Shown here one piece after another: positions 46,601 through 53,590 of a DNA stretch of 59,185 nt. A program made the translations under genes and the position numbers. Position 1 is the stretch's first letter. Every line of letters begins with the position of its first letter. This DNA comes from Perkinsus olseni (taxonomy: Eukaryota; Perkinsozoa; Perkinsida): assembly GCA_013115125.1 (NCBI GenBank), contig JABANN010000158.1, positions 1 through 59,185 of the forward strand, read 5' to 3'. The notes under the pieces were generated by a model. That model saw only the letters and a list, made by a program, of their open reading frames with translations. It ran no database searches and was not told where the DNA came from.

Positions 46601-46850
46601 TAACGACAATAGCTAGCCAAAACTGCGGTTGCTCGCACGAGAGCCTGGAAGCCCGCTGGGGCAGCGAAAGGAGCACCATCAGGGATGCATGCCGAGGTCG
46701 AGCATCGGACTTCGAATCGCCTACCTCTATGTTGCCACTAGTTGAGCTGACAAGTACTGGCGGGCTGCACTTCCCAATGCTCTGAGCCTCTACGGCTGTT
46801 AGCGCGTTAGCAATGATGAATAGCCCAACTCGCTTGGCCACCGACTCCAT
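16617..46850 (-). CDS. Giant secreted multidomain protein (FN3, PA14, filamin-like, Cys-pair repeats)
   Basis: The gene reads from 46850 down to the TGA at 16617-16619. I estimate about 45 introns and 8,500-9,000 residues. Exon 1 (46725-46850) encodes a signal peptide (GLFIIANALTAVEA). Order: two FN3-like units, filamin-like, PA14, five filamin-like, PA14, three filamin-like, PA14, about 21 FN3, 15 Cys-pair repeats, then about 30 FN3 and a short tail ending CCPSQR. I saw no transmembrane segment or GPI-type tail. Continuity was checked at each large frame break; for example, exons join as AR/LWIDD across 44.9-45.2 kb, as NLTG/LTPGRYY at 38.4 kb and as DVTAG/AAYTYTIR at 27.8 kb. Most introns are 39-125 nt with GTGAG/GTAGG donors and CTCAG/TCCAG acceptors. 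Function is unknown; an extracellular matrix or adhesion role is inferred from the domains. Several separate genes remain possible, since there is no transcript evidence. Confidence 0.75.
17555..17604 (-). other. 50-nt intron with weaker T-arm-like core
   Basis: The intron is GTGATG..CTTTAG, joining MAENSLG to WVSDCSEPSK. On the minus strand it carries CTGGTATCGATCCCTG, which differs from the 19.2-kb core by one inserted base in the GGTTCGATCCC motif. Confidence 0.45.
19171..19220 (-). other. 50-nt intron with tRNA T-arm-like core, opposite orientation
   Basis: The intron is GTAGAG..GTGACAG. On the minus strand it reads GGTCGCGGGTTCGATCCC, nearly identical to the plus-strand core of the 45.6-kb intron. 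Within this gene the element therefore sits in both orientations. Confidence 0.65.
27885..33613 (-). repeat. 15-copy array of FN3-like repeats with a conserved cysteine pair
   Basis: Each unit of about 105-130 residues opens with (S/N)NxFxxxPxV and continues with a strand G-x-x-W-x-x-V-V. It then has G-x-x-C and L-x-x-C-x-L, a strand Y-x-L-x-V-Y-V-E-D, and D-G-x-L-S. Fourteen units lie wholly or mostly in one exon (27.8-32.85 kb). The first two are broken by introns near 33.55, 33.35 and 32.85-33.04 kb. The general layout recalls FN3-like repeats of bacterial surface proteins that carry 'vYyvVl..g...pTaaqVkaG', but the Cys pair and YVED..G..DG motif are distinctive. I cannot name a family. 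Confidence 0.85.
33525..33579 (-). other. 55-nt intron with tRNA T-arm-like core
   Basis: The intron is GTAAGT..GCTGTAG. On the plus strand its centre reads CCCAGGTTCGATCCCCAGCG, a B-box-like core in the same relative orientation as the 45.6-kb intron. Flanking exons join as ASPVFV / GLTSSHTFTVEL. Confidence 0.65.
33614..40860 (-). other. FN3 block A, about 21 FN3 domains
   Basis: Tandem FN3 units of about 95-110 residues show the usual PxxPxxL / W-x-x-P-x-D-D-G-G / Y-x-v-Y / Y-x-F-x-V-x-A-x-N marks, for example ATLVWEPPYDDG, ITLRWSPPADSGG and VVAWEVPADTG. Long exons (38.4-40.9 kb and 33.8-36.8 kb) are joined by short exons at 37.0-38.4 kb. An apparent frameshift near 37.0 kb is resolved by a GTACTA..GGTTCAG intron (about 50 nt) that yields ARCGFRIAANNSRGG. 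One intron, 37205-37578, is unusually long (374 nt). Confidence 0.85.
40875..41295 (-). other. PA14 domain 3 of the giant protein
   Basis: The domain starts GGLNAKYWPTRGWAG and includes LDWGQGTVGPSQRADNVSMQ, WDGYLRADYACNYTLHAEVD, EAAYIWLGDRLVLQ and PIQITYWDGDGIARFCLLWS. It ends near IPRNNLF. It directly precedes the first large FN3 block. Confidence 0.82.
41296..42379 (-). other. Three filamin-like repeats between PA14 domains 2 and 3
   Basis: Units include TVQTVDKFGNTRSA, FNVTMRDNVLNNVYG and ITLTARDEYTNIVTG at the equivalent D-x-x-x-N turn, each followed by a 'G-x-W' or 'G-x-Y' strand (RKAGRWNLRVQVW, ESGSWQVRCHV). Confidence 0.65.
42380..42850 (-). other. PA14 domain 2 of the giant protein
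   Basis: An uninterrupted PA14 domain starts GGLVGEYFRTPGLQS and contains FWSARWTGWILPNATGTYKI, YVDADHAVRLTVNHE and VELLYRHTTSSAFVTLSW. It ends at PIPGKYLL. The core strand order and spacing match PA14 domains. Confidence 0.85.
42851..44699 (-). other. Five filamin-like (Ig-fold) repeats
   Basis: Units of 95-120 residues show the filamin pattern: a first strand, FYIQAKDTEGNNMTDSNGAVF or VLRVTVKDVYGNV (a 'D-x-x-G-N' turn), then a 'G-x-Y-x-V-x-Y-x-x-x-x-A-G' strand such as GLYAVHYLLTKAGTYTVTI. A further filamin-like unit precedes PA14 domain 1 (about 45420-46000, with QYSVYYRPTVAGQYYA). Many N-x-S/T sites suggest N-glycosylation. Filamin folds in extracellular PA14 proteins occur in other protists. 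Confidence 0.7.
44700..45394 (-). other. PA14 domain 1 of the giant protein (split by introns)
   Basis: The segment begins GGLQAQYWDNQWFYG. It continues across a 41-nt intron into LDWERGDITGNAADF and TARWTGFIRAEFSEEYTFYV, and across a ~250-nt intron into LWIDDVLLFDKWD and YHYIKLEYRELTG. It ends at IPASRMY. The W-T-G, Y-T-F-x-V-D-A-D-D and I-D-D signatures are typical of PA14, a carbohydrate-binding or adhesive beta-barrel. Confidence 0.8.
45612..45662 (-). other. 51-nt intron with tRNA T-arm-like core
   Basis: The intron is GTAGGT..CATCAG. Read on the plus strand, its centre is GGTCGCCGGTTCGACCCC, which fits the tRNA B-box (GGTTCRANYCC). Exons on either side join in frame (ITSTIE / VPLVPGDTHY). 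Confidence 0.65.
46725..46850 (-). other. Exon 1 of the giant gene: signal peptide
   Basis: Forty-two codons end at a GTAGGC donor. A basic start (MESVAKR) precedes a hydrophobic core and a likely cleavage after AVEA or EAQ, then the first beta strand of a degenerate FN3 (CSPPVLVSSTSGNIE). Joining through two introns gives ALVRATA and VRVDPIPTGSPTACRIYRDD, a coherent FN3 core that supports both splices. Confidence 0.7.
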
Positions 46851-47822
46851 GATTCTTCGGTTGGGTGAGTGCGAATATCGAGAGATGTGGTAACAAATGG
46901 ATGGACGGTAAGGGAGGATGGAACTGCTTCAATTAGCAATAAATGATGATGACGCATGAACCGACGTAGGTCAGGTTTTCAGTTCGGAATGTCAGCCTGC
47001 CACTACCTGTTCGCAGACGCCCATTGCGAGCAGCTTCTGCATCCGTGTAGCGAGGCTGTAATAAGTGCGTACGTGATGACGAATCAATCGACGTAGAATC
47101 CACCCCAAAGCTCGTACGAAGCTGCCGAGTGCTCGTTCGGGGTTGCTAGTCGGCGAGTGCTGCAGCGTACGGCTACCGAGAACATTCGACGTCCCATCAC
47201 TCTTGCTTGGGGAGGGTTGTGTTGCTACAACCTCCCGTCATCGACACAAAAAAATTTTTGAACTACTGACGAGCTGTCGAACGTTGGGACTGGTGGTAGT
47301 GCTGTAGATTCCATTTCTTAAGACTGTTCGGCTCCATAGATACATAGTTCGCATCTTGCTCTTCGCAATGCAACATCACAGCGGACAGGATGGGTAACAT
47401 ACAACGCGTACGTTGCCAATCCTGTCCGTCGACGCTCGAAGTCGATTGTTCGGTCCACACGCAGGTTCGTTAGAAAGCCAGACGTATATCTACAAGAGCC
47501 TCGTTAGCCCTACTGACGGTTACTATCATGCGCACTACGATATTTCGGGCGCGCGCTAAACCGAAAGCGCGTTCTTGTGTCGTAATCTCCATTGGATCGG
47601 GCCGGTCCGATCGGCTAACATTATACTGTTTGCAGTATTATTAATAACAAATCGAATCAAGTGAATTGAACCCTGAATTCCCAGGGTCCTGCGCATTCCC
47701 CCGTGTGTCGATGACGTTCGCTGCGTGAGGCAGTATCGGCCGACGCCCTGCACTCACAAACGAACGTCCGATGTCGGAGCTAGTTACCATGCAGTTGCTA
47801 CCCTCATATCATCTCCGCGGTG
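46851..47822. promoter_or_regulatory. Divergent intergenic region between the giant gene and the first X gene
   Basis: This 970-bp region lies between the starts of two divergently transcribed secreted-protein genes, so both promoters should be here. It contains small inverted repeats (CCCTG/CAGGG near 47675, GATCGG/CCGATC near 47600) and an A7T5 run near 47248. No coding gene is supported. I found no TATA box I would defend. Confidence 0.45.
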
Positions 47823-48553
47823 ATGCTCTCTCTTCACCTCGCCGTCATCGTCGGAAGCCTCACTAGCCCACTTACAGGGCTATTGGCTAAAACCCCCAAG
47901 TTCAAAGTCGGTTGCTCACGAACTTCTTCCTGTTCTCCGTTGATCCAGTCAGCGATGGCTTCCATCACCACTCTTACCGTTAGCCTAGCAGTCAACATCG
48001 CTGTGTGCATCTCTGACTCCTCAGGCTCTCAACATAAATGCTTTTGGCCCTAACTACTTGGCCTGGTGTGAAGTTAAGAAGTCCAGGAGTGGCCGGGTCG
48101 TTATCGGTGTGGGAGTTGACAGGACTGTTACCGTGTCGGCATTCTGCCCTTACAAAGACGATCTTCGCACCTTCCAAGAGTAAGTCTCTACCGTCGGTGT
48201 GACGCTCGCGATTGGCTTTTTATTTTTTCCATTGTAGTGGTGAGACTGGGCAAGGCAGTCTTAATGGCGCGCTGGGAAAAGCCCTTGCTCCTGCGGAAGG
48301 GTGGGACGCTCTCATCGGCGACACCTGGGTCACAATACCGGTGTGCAAGAAGGTTGTCAAGGCGATCTCTAACAAGCTGTGTAGCGGCGGCGACACTGAA
48401 CTCGAGTCGAACCGCGCTGGTCTCGCCTGTGCTGGCCGCGGGAAGAAGGAGGATCATTTCGTTGACGGCATCTGCGACATCGCCTATGCCATATCCTGGA
48501 ACCAAGATAGACCCTCCAGCCGCCCGCGGAGAGAGCGAGAGATCACCGTGTGA
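47823..48553 (+). CDS. Small secreted protein, X type, copy 1
   Basis: Three exons, 47823-47906, 48025-48179 and 48238-48553, give 184 residues. The N-terminus (LSLHLAVIVGSLTSPLTGLL) looks like a signal peptide. The mature part has a CEV..RVVIGVGV..VTVSAFC segment, then LNGALGKALAPAEGWDALIG, CKKVVKAISNKL, AGLACAG and ICDIAYAI. Cysteine positions and both intron positions match the copy at 52439-53154, including the shared unusual GTCGGT donor of intron 1 and the phase-2 intron after FQE. An in-frame GTG three bases upstream is not needed. Function unknown; I do not recognise the family. It is one half of a duplicated X-Y module. Its C-terminus is a basic Arg-rich tail that copy 2 lacks. Confidence 0.75.
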
Positions 48554-48931
48554 ACATTCCACGATGAACTTTCGTGCCTGCAAACGAAGGCAATTTAAGG
48601 TCGCCGTGAGAATAATCTGATTGTGTTGTGACCGATGTTTTGCTTCATGTTGCGCGTTGTTCCGTTCATGCTCTGCTGGCTCAGCGTTGACCTCGGGTGA
48701 AACTTTCACCGTGAAAGGCGGTAACGAATCAGGCTTCATGGTAGCGTAACGATGCCACCTTCCCTCCTTGGGAATTGATAACTCCAATTGTCTCAGTAAC
48801 CACTCACCGAGTGCATGTATTTTGCGCAAATTCCATTGCTTTCATCGGTTTGATGCCCAGACCTACTTTTCCCCCACCCTCTTTTATTCTCGCGGTCCAC
48901 TTCAGTCCCGGACGAATTATCGATTTTTACT

Positions 48932-49276
48932 CCTGGGCACACCTCCTCGTGATTGCTCAGGCCTCTTCCTCCGTGGTGGGAAATCTGAGGGTGCGCGACG
49001 ACCTCCACCACCTAAGCTGCCCCTCTGCTTGAGCCTCGAAAGCCTTGAGGTCAAGATTATAAAACGTCTTGATGTCGACGCTCACTGCGGAGTGTTTATA
49101 ACGCTGTGTTTTGCGCGAACTTTCAACGAACAATCTTTTCACTTGTCCTCGTCCGCTGATGGCTTGTCGTTCTCGAAACAACGTCATTGGTGTGCAACGA
49201 AATACCCTTTCAACTTCGTTGCCGAAAGACTATGATCAAGTGTCAGCAACATGACGAAAACGGCTAGGTTCTGTAG
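48932..49276 (+). pseudogene. Relic of a Y-type secreted protein gene
   Basis: The segment aligns with exons 1 and 2 of the Y gene at 53591-54741. A signal-like piece (HLLVIAQASSSVVGNLR) ends at the same splice point, and VKIIKRLDVDAHCGVF matches VKVLRHHESDAHCGVF. The exon 2 end TTCTGTAG/GTGAG matches TTCTCTAG/GTAAG. No start codon stands in the equivalent place and the frame is interrupted, so it is judged a relic. Exons 3 and 4 are missing; a hairpin-rich region begins at once. Confidence 0.65.
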
Positions 49277-49293
49277 GTGAGAGGGAACTTAGA

Positions 49294-50366
49294 CTTCCGG
49301 AGATTGTGCGTGGAAGACAAGCTTGATGCTCACCCAGGGGTGAGAGTAAAAGGACAGACACTGTCCTGGGTTTCATTCCACAAGAAGCACCTTACCCTAA
49401 GGTGACCTTATGAAGGCTACCTTCCCACGGCTAATAAGCAAAATATAACCGTGAAGACACGCAGCTTCGAAAGTTACTTTCGATACACTGTAGTAACTGT
49501 AGTGTAGTTTCATTATACAGGATGGCGCAACATAAAGCAGATGATTTAATTTAAATCATGTGCTTTATGTTGCACCACTTATGTTGCACACAGCTTTAAA
49601 GGCTGTTGAGCAACTGCGGCTGAGACTTTGCCTCGGGGCGGAAACATAGACTCAGACTGCCTCGTGATCTTCGACGGGCTTCACGAGACAGGCAGAGTCA
49701 CCCAGTAACAAGGAAAGAGAAAAAAACCTTAAGTCCGGCCTTGAGAAAGGCCAGATGTCGGATGTCCTTGAGGGCCACACCTCCACTCAAGGATCACCAA
49801 AAACTGTGGCTGGAATCCAGTGCGCTGCAGCTCCACGCTGCAGCTCGCCGGTGACACACAACATTCGTCCCTCGGAGGGACTCCCTCCTGCGCGGGCGGT
49901 TGTCCCTTGTCGTGCGTTGGGATTCCACATCAGATAACGACATGTCTTTATCTTGCAGTGAATGAGCCAACTTCTCCAAATCCCGAGAAATGCCCGAGAA
50001 GGGCCTCGGAGCGAGATTTGAACTTGCCCAGGGAATATCCGTGCGGGGTATGCATTGCATACTATGCAATGAGTGGACCGAAATTAGCTGAAATCCCTTC
50101 TTACGGACTCCGAATCACGAGTCCGGGTAAGGAGCCTCCGTGAAGAAGGCATGCCAAAAGGCCCTTTGAGGAGAAGCCTCACGTAAGGAGTGCTTCCTCA
50201 CTCCTTGTGTAAGGAGCCTCATCGTAAGGAACGTTATGGCAAGGAGCCTTATAGCTCCCTACCCTTCCGACGTAAATCGTAAAGACATAAGAGCGACTTA
50301 CGAAGAAACCGTAGGGTTCCTCACGGTTTTCGTGATGTATCGCACCGCCTGACGCCAGAGTGCGAT
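49294..50366. repeat. Block of about 20 closely packed short hairpins
   Basis: Perfect inverted repeats of 6-9 bp with loops of 1-19 nt follow one another almost without gaps. Examples are 49329-49344, 49351-49367, 49388-49404, 49467-49483, 49657-49695, 49737-49752, 49765-49793, 49867-49881, 50053-50071, 50104-50125, 50185-50206, 50306-50329 and 50339-50366. In 1 kb of random DNA I would expect about one 7-bp stem with a loop under 20 nt. A loose direct repeat GTAAGGAGCCTC recurs at 50127-50260. No long open frame fits. It may be a structured noncoding RNA, a hairpin-type repeat element, or a stem-loop cluster transferred from an organelle. Confidence 0.7.
49527..49573. repeat. 47-nt near-perfect hairpin
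   Basis: The left arm GCAACATAAAGCA and right arm TGCTTTATGTTGC enclose ATGATTTAA and TTAAATCAT, with a single G/G mismatch and a one-base loop, about 22 bp paired. It is the longest of the hairpins in this block. A partial third copy of the outer arm (TTATGTTGCAC) follows at about 49578. Confidence 0.9.
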
Positions 50367-50679
50367 CCTGTGGAAAAAAGAGAATGGTTAATGCGAGGGG
50401 CGATGCTCAAGTCGTTTCCGTCGATGTTGCCGAGCGGCCTACTTTCAAACCTTCATAGACAGTTTGGCCTGAAGCACTTGGACTGAAGGGCGCGAAATCG
50501 AATCTCGCAGCTGTTACACAAGTTCTATATCGACGTCTGAGCCAATCCAGACGTAGTGAAACCTCTGATCTGTGAGTTTGGGAGGGGGCAGTAGCCGCTG
50601 GCCGCAGGACGAAGCCCGAAACATGAACCCGCGACCTGTGGCCGGCGGCGACGTGTGAGCCAAACCAGATGTAGTGATA

Positions 50680-50749
50680 ATCGCTACCCGGGTCTGAACG
50701 GGGATGTCATGGACATATTGTGACGCCCTAGCCATTAGACGATAGCGAC
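50680..50749 (-). pseudogene. tRNA-like relic
   Basis: On the minus strand, GTCGCTA (50749-50743) can pair with TAGCGAT (50686-50680) as a 7-bp acceptor stem with one G-T pair. A D-arm-like GTCTAATGGCTAGGGC (A box) and a T-arm CCCCG-TTCAGAC-CCGGG sit at tRNA spacing, total 70 nt. The anticodon stem has two mismatches, so it is probably not functional; the loop would show AUG at the anticodon positions. A ~25-bp motif around TGAGCCAA.CCAGA.GTAGTGA occurs just beyond it (50655-50680) and again at 50536-50562. Confidence 0.4.
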
Positions 50750-52438
50750 ACAAAATACCGGATACGGCTGTAGCTTTCCTCTCTTCATATACAATTGGAT
50801 ACCTCTCCTGCAGTATCGCTAAAAAGTTTGTTGCACGGGGTCCCCTCACTGCTGAGGAAAGATGAGTTCCTTTGAAGACCTTTCATTGCTTGAAAATTCT
50901 GCTTGGAGCTCGGAAACTTTTCATGAAGAATGCCTTATCCCTTTAGGAGGGCGGCCGAAACGAGACGCTCCTGAACAACGAGACCATTCCAAGGCGGGAA
51001 AAAGCGGTTTAGCTTGTTTGCAGTGCTTTTTATATATCGAGTCAACAACCGTAACGCACCCGAGCCGTGAGCGTTTTCGGATCCGCGGTTGTTTCTGTGA
51101 CTCCGCCTCAGAGCTTCTCTATCTGACGAACTACACACACGGAGCCCGCGCAGTATAGAGTAGTGCAAATATGGTGACGAAGCATGCGCTCGCTTCCGGC
51201 GCTAGTGTTGAGGTTTACAATGTAAACTTTACATATGCTCATAGTGCGCCGGAGGATGCGGTTGATGATGATTCTAATGATGTCGGCATTGTTGATCGTA
51301 GTTTGACTCCCTGCTGGTTGAGCGTGTATGGGAGGCATGTTTGCCACACTAACGCCATGTTTGCCAGCGCCCAAATTGCTAGCAATGAGCAAAGGTGGCA
51401 TTTTGGGAGAACATGCACTGCTGTCGCCAGCTTGTCGCCCAGAAGTCAACACTAGAGTCAAACCCGTAGCTTGTTATTGTTATTCAACTTGTAATAGCGA
51501 CGGTTCCACAGTGGATCTTACCGTCGCACTCGAAGATGAGCCCAGATTCAAGATGCGTTCGAGATTCAACTGCTCGATGCGCTTCATGATGAACACGGAA
51601 TGATCATTAGGTGTCTCATCTGCATCTACAACACAGATTGCGGTACACGCTATTGAACCCTGCAAGTGGCCAATGAGTGCAGGACAAAACCTGCGGCGGG
51701 TCACCTACCGTGCTGTACTAACGAAGATAACTCGATGCCGATTGTTGAATGCTGGGATGCGAGCGGTGCTTCACTGAAGCAGCTTCAGCGCAGCCTTACT
51801 GGGATATGTCACATAGTTCGCGTGTGCAACCGCAGATCTACGTTCGCGCACGCGTCCAAGATACTCGTTCGGTTTCCAGTGTGAACTCGGCAATGCCGAA
51901 TCGGCTCAGAGCCTCCCGTGAGATGTATGCGATATTCGTCGGCTCATTCCTCCTCACCTGGCACGAGCATCCTGTCTCATCGCGCGGCCTCCATTGTTAC
52001 CGCTAACAATCGTGGGACACTGTGCGCGCCGCGCCCACAACACCTTTACGCCGGGAGAGATTGTGACAGAAGAAATTTTTGTGACAGGCGCATTACTTTT
52101 TGTGGAGGCACGAGTAACAGTACTTCGCGGCGAGCGAAAATTTTTGCCCCTTATACTCTGCACTAACTCGCACAAAGTGTTTCCCGCCGGGAAATTCCCA
52201 AATTGTTCAGGCGCTCGGTTCAGGCCGAAACTCGGGCTTTCACTCATGTAAAGTCTAGGAGCCTCTACAGCGCCCTGCAAGACCAACTCGGGAGCCTAGT
52301 ATGCCTCCGCCCGCTCCGGACAGCGTCCTATGTACATATTTGATTCAACGGATACTCTACAGTCACAAGGGGAATCCCACGTCTGAGCGTGTATCAAGCA
52401 GCTTGCCTCTTCTGATCACAACAATCGCTGAGTCAGCA
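50750..52438. other. Intergenic region, no gene supported
   Basis: This is the stretch between the tRNA-like relic and the second X gene. It holds an open frame of 98 codons (50862-51158, MSSFEDLSLLENSAW...) with no recognisable domain, no paralogue here and no clear neighbour structure, so I do not call it. The last 150 bp are the promoter region of the second X gene. Confidence 0.45.
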
Positions 52439-53154
52439 ATGTCCTCTCTTCGCTTCGCCATCACCGCCTGTCTTGTGGTCCCGCTGACCGGGCCACGGGT
52501 CCCAAAGGTCAAGGTCGGTCTCTCATTACAACCTTGCTGTTGCCTCCCGTTTCGATACAGGCCGACCTCCGTTAAGCTTCATACGCTACTGAATTTGCCC
52601 TCTTTTCCCCTTTCGGCATCACCGGCCGACGGCAGACTGTTTTGTAGTTCTGCCATTTTCTAACCTTACAGGTGCTCGGATCGGATGCGCTCGGAGATCG
52701 CTACTGGGCATGGTGTGAAGTGCAGAAGCTCGCGGAAGAGCGCGTCGTATTGGTCTTCGCAGATGGAGAACAAGGACTCGATCTCACAGCATCGGCATTT
52801 TGCCCCCATAGAAATGGCCATCGCAGATTCCACGAGTAAGTCTCAGCATGTACCGCTCCGGCGTTAATCGGGTTTTTTCTGCAATATTGTAGTAGCGTGG
52901 ATGGTGAGGATAGCCTCAAGGGCGCTCTCGGCAAAGCTTTGACTCCGGTGAGTGGATGGGGTGCTGGTATGGGCGAAATCTCTTCCCGGAAACTCAAGTG
53001 CAAGAAGGCCATCGAAGAAATCACTGAGAAGCTGCGTAAAGGCGACCCTGAGCTTAACCTCCGCGCTGGTCCCGTCTGTGCGGGCTGTGTCAAACCGGAA
53101 GAGTATTTCGTGGAGCGCGTCTGTGACACAGACGTGCCTATTCCCTATCCTTGA
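52439..53154 (+). CDS. Small secreted protein, X type, copy 2
   Basis: Exons 52439-52513, 52672-52835 and 52893-53154 give 166 residues. A signal-like start (SSLRFAITACLVVPLTG) is followed by VLGSDALGDRYWAWCEVQKL, RVVLVFADG, TASAFCPHRNGHRRFHD, LKGALGKALTPVSGW, CKKAIEEITEKL, RAGPVCAGC and VERVCDTDVPIPYP. The WCEV..VVLVF..TASAFC segment is also similar to HCGVF..TASLVC in the Y protein (53591-54741), so X and Y share one domain. Gene structure equals copy 1 (intron 1 donor GTCGGT, intron 2 GTAAGTCTC). The even cysteine spacing suggests disulphides, fitting secretion. Family and function unknown. Confidence 0.78.
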
Positions 53155-53282
53155 AGCAAGAAGATCCCTCAAGTACAACCCAACAGCCGGAAGTCCCCGA
53201 CGCGGAAACTATCGAGGTTGCGGAGGAAGAGGCTGAAAGGTCGACTCAAGAAGAGTGCAACGATTCCGTTTGTTGACGCGGT

Positions 53283-53340
53283 GCTTCATGTTACACGTTG
53301 TGCTGTTCATGTTACACGTTGTGCTGTTCATGTTACTGTT
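53283..53340 (+). repeat. 21-bp tandem repeat upstream of the Y gene
   Basis: The unit GTTCATGTTACACGTTGTGCT is repeated about 2.5 times. A diverged version stands at the same relative place upstream of the Y relic (about 48634-48680), so it belongs to the duplicated module. Confidence 0.75.
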
Positions 53341-53590
53341 GTTGGTTCGGCGTTGATCTCTGATGCAAGGCGGAACGGAAGGACCGGTCCAGGACGGTCA
53401 AGCGAGGCTAGCGTTGGTTCTTGATGGGTCGAAGGTTGAGAAGTGTTTGACACTATTTGCTCGAGTAATCACTGGCCGAGATGTCTATCTTCCCTCAGAT
53501 TCAATTCCTCCGCTGGGTGCTCTCATTGCGCTTTCGTCATACTCAGCGTATTCTCAGTCCATCTCGGTTTTCATCGTTCGACTTCCACTG

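Noticed and set aside
16617-46850. Several separate minus-strand genes instead of one
   Set aside because: Every large break between frames was bridged by a plausible GT-AG intron giving continuous domain sequence, and no internal signal peptide or terminal exon was seen. It stays possible without transcripts.
49294-50366. CRISPR array
   Set aside because: The stems differ in sequence, there are no regular spacers, and the setting is a eukaryotic nuclear genome with spliceosomal introns.
50862-51158. 98-codon open frame starting MSSFEDLSLL
   Set aside because: No domain, no signal peptide, no paralogue in the window and overlapping frames of similar length on the other strand.
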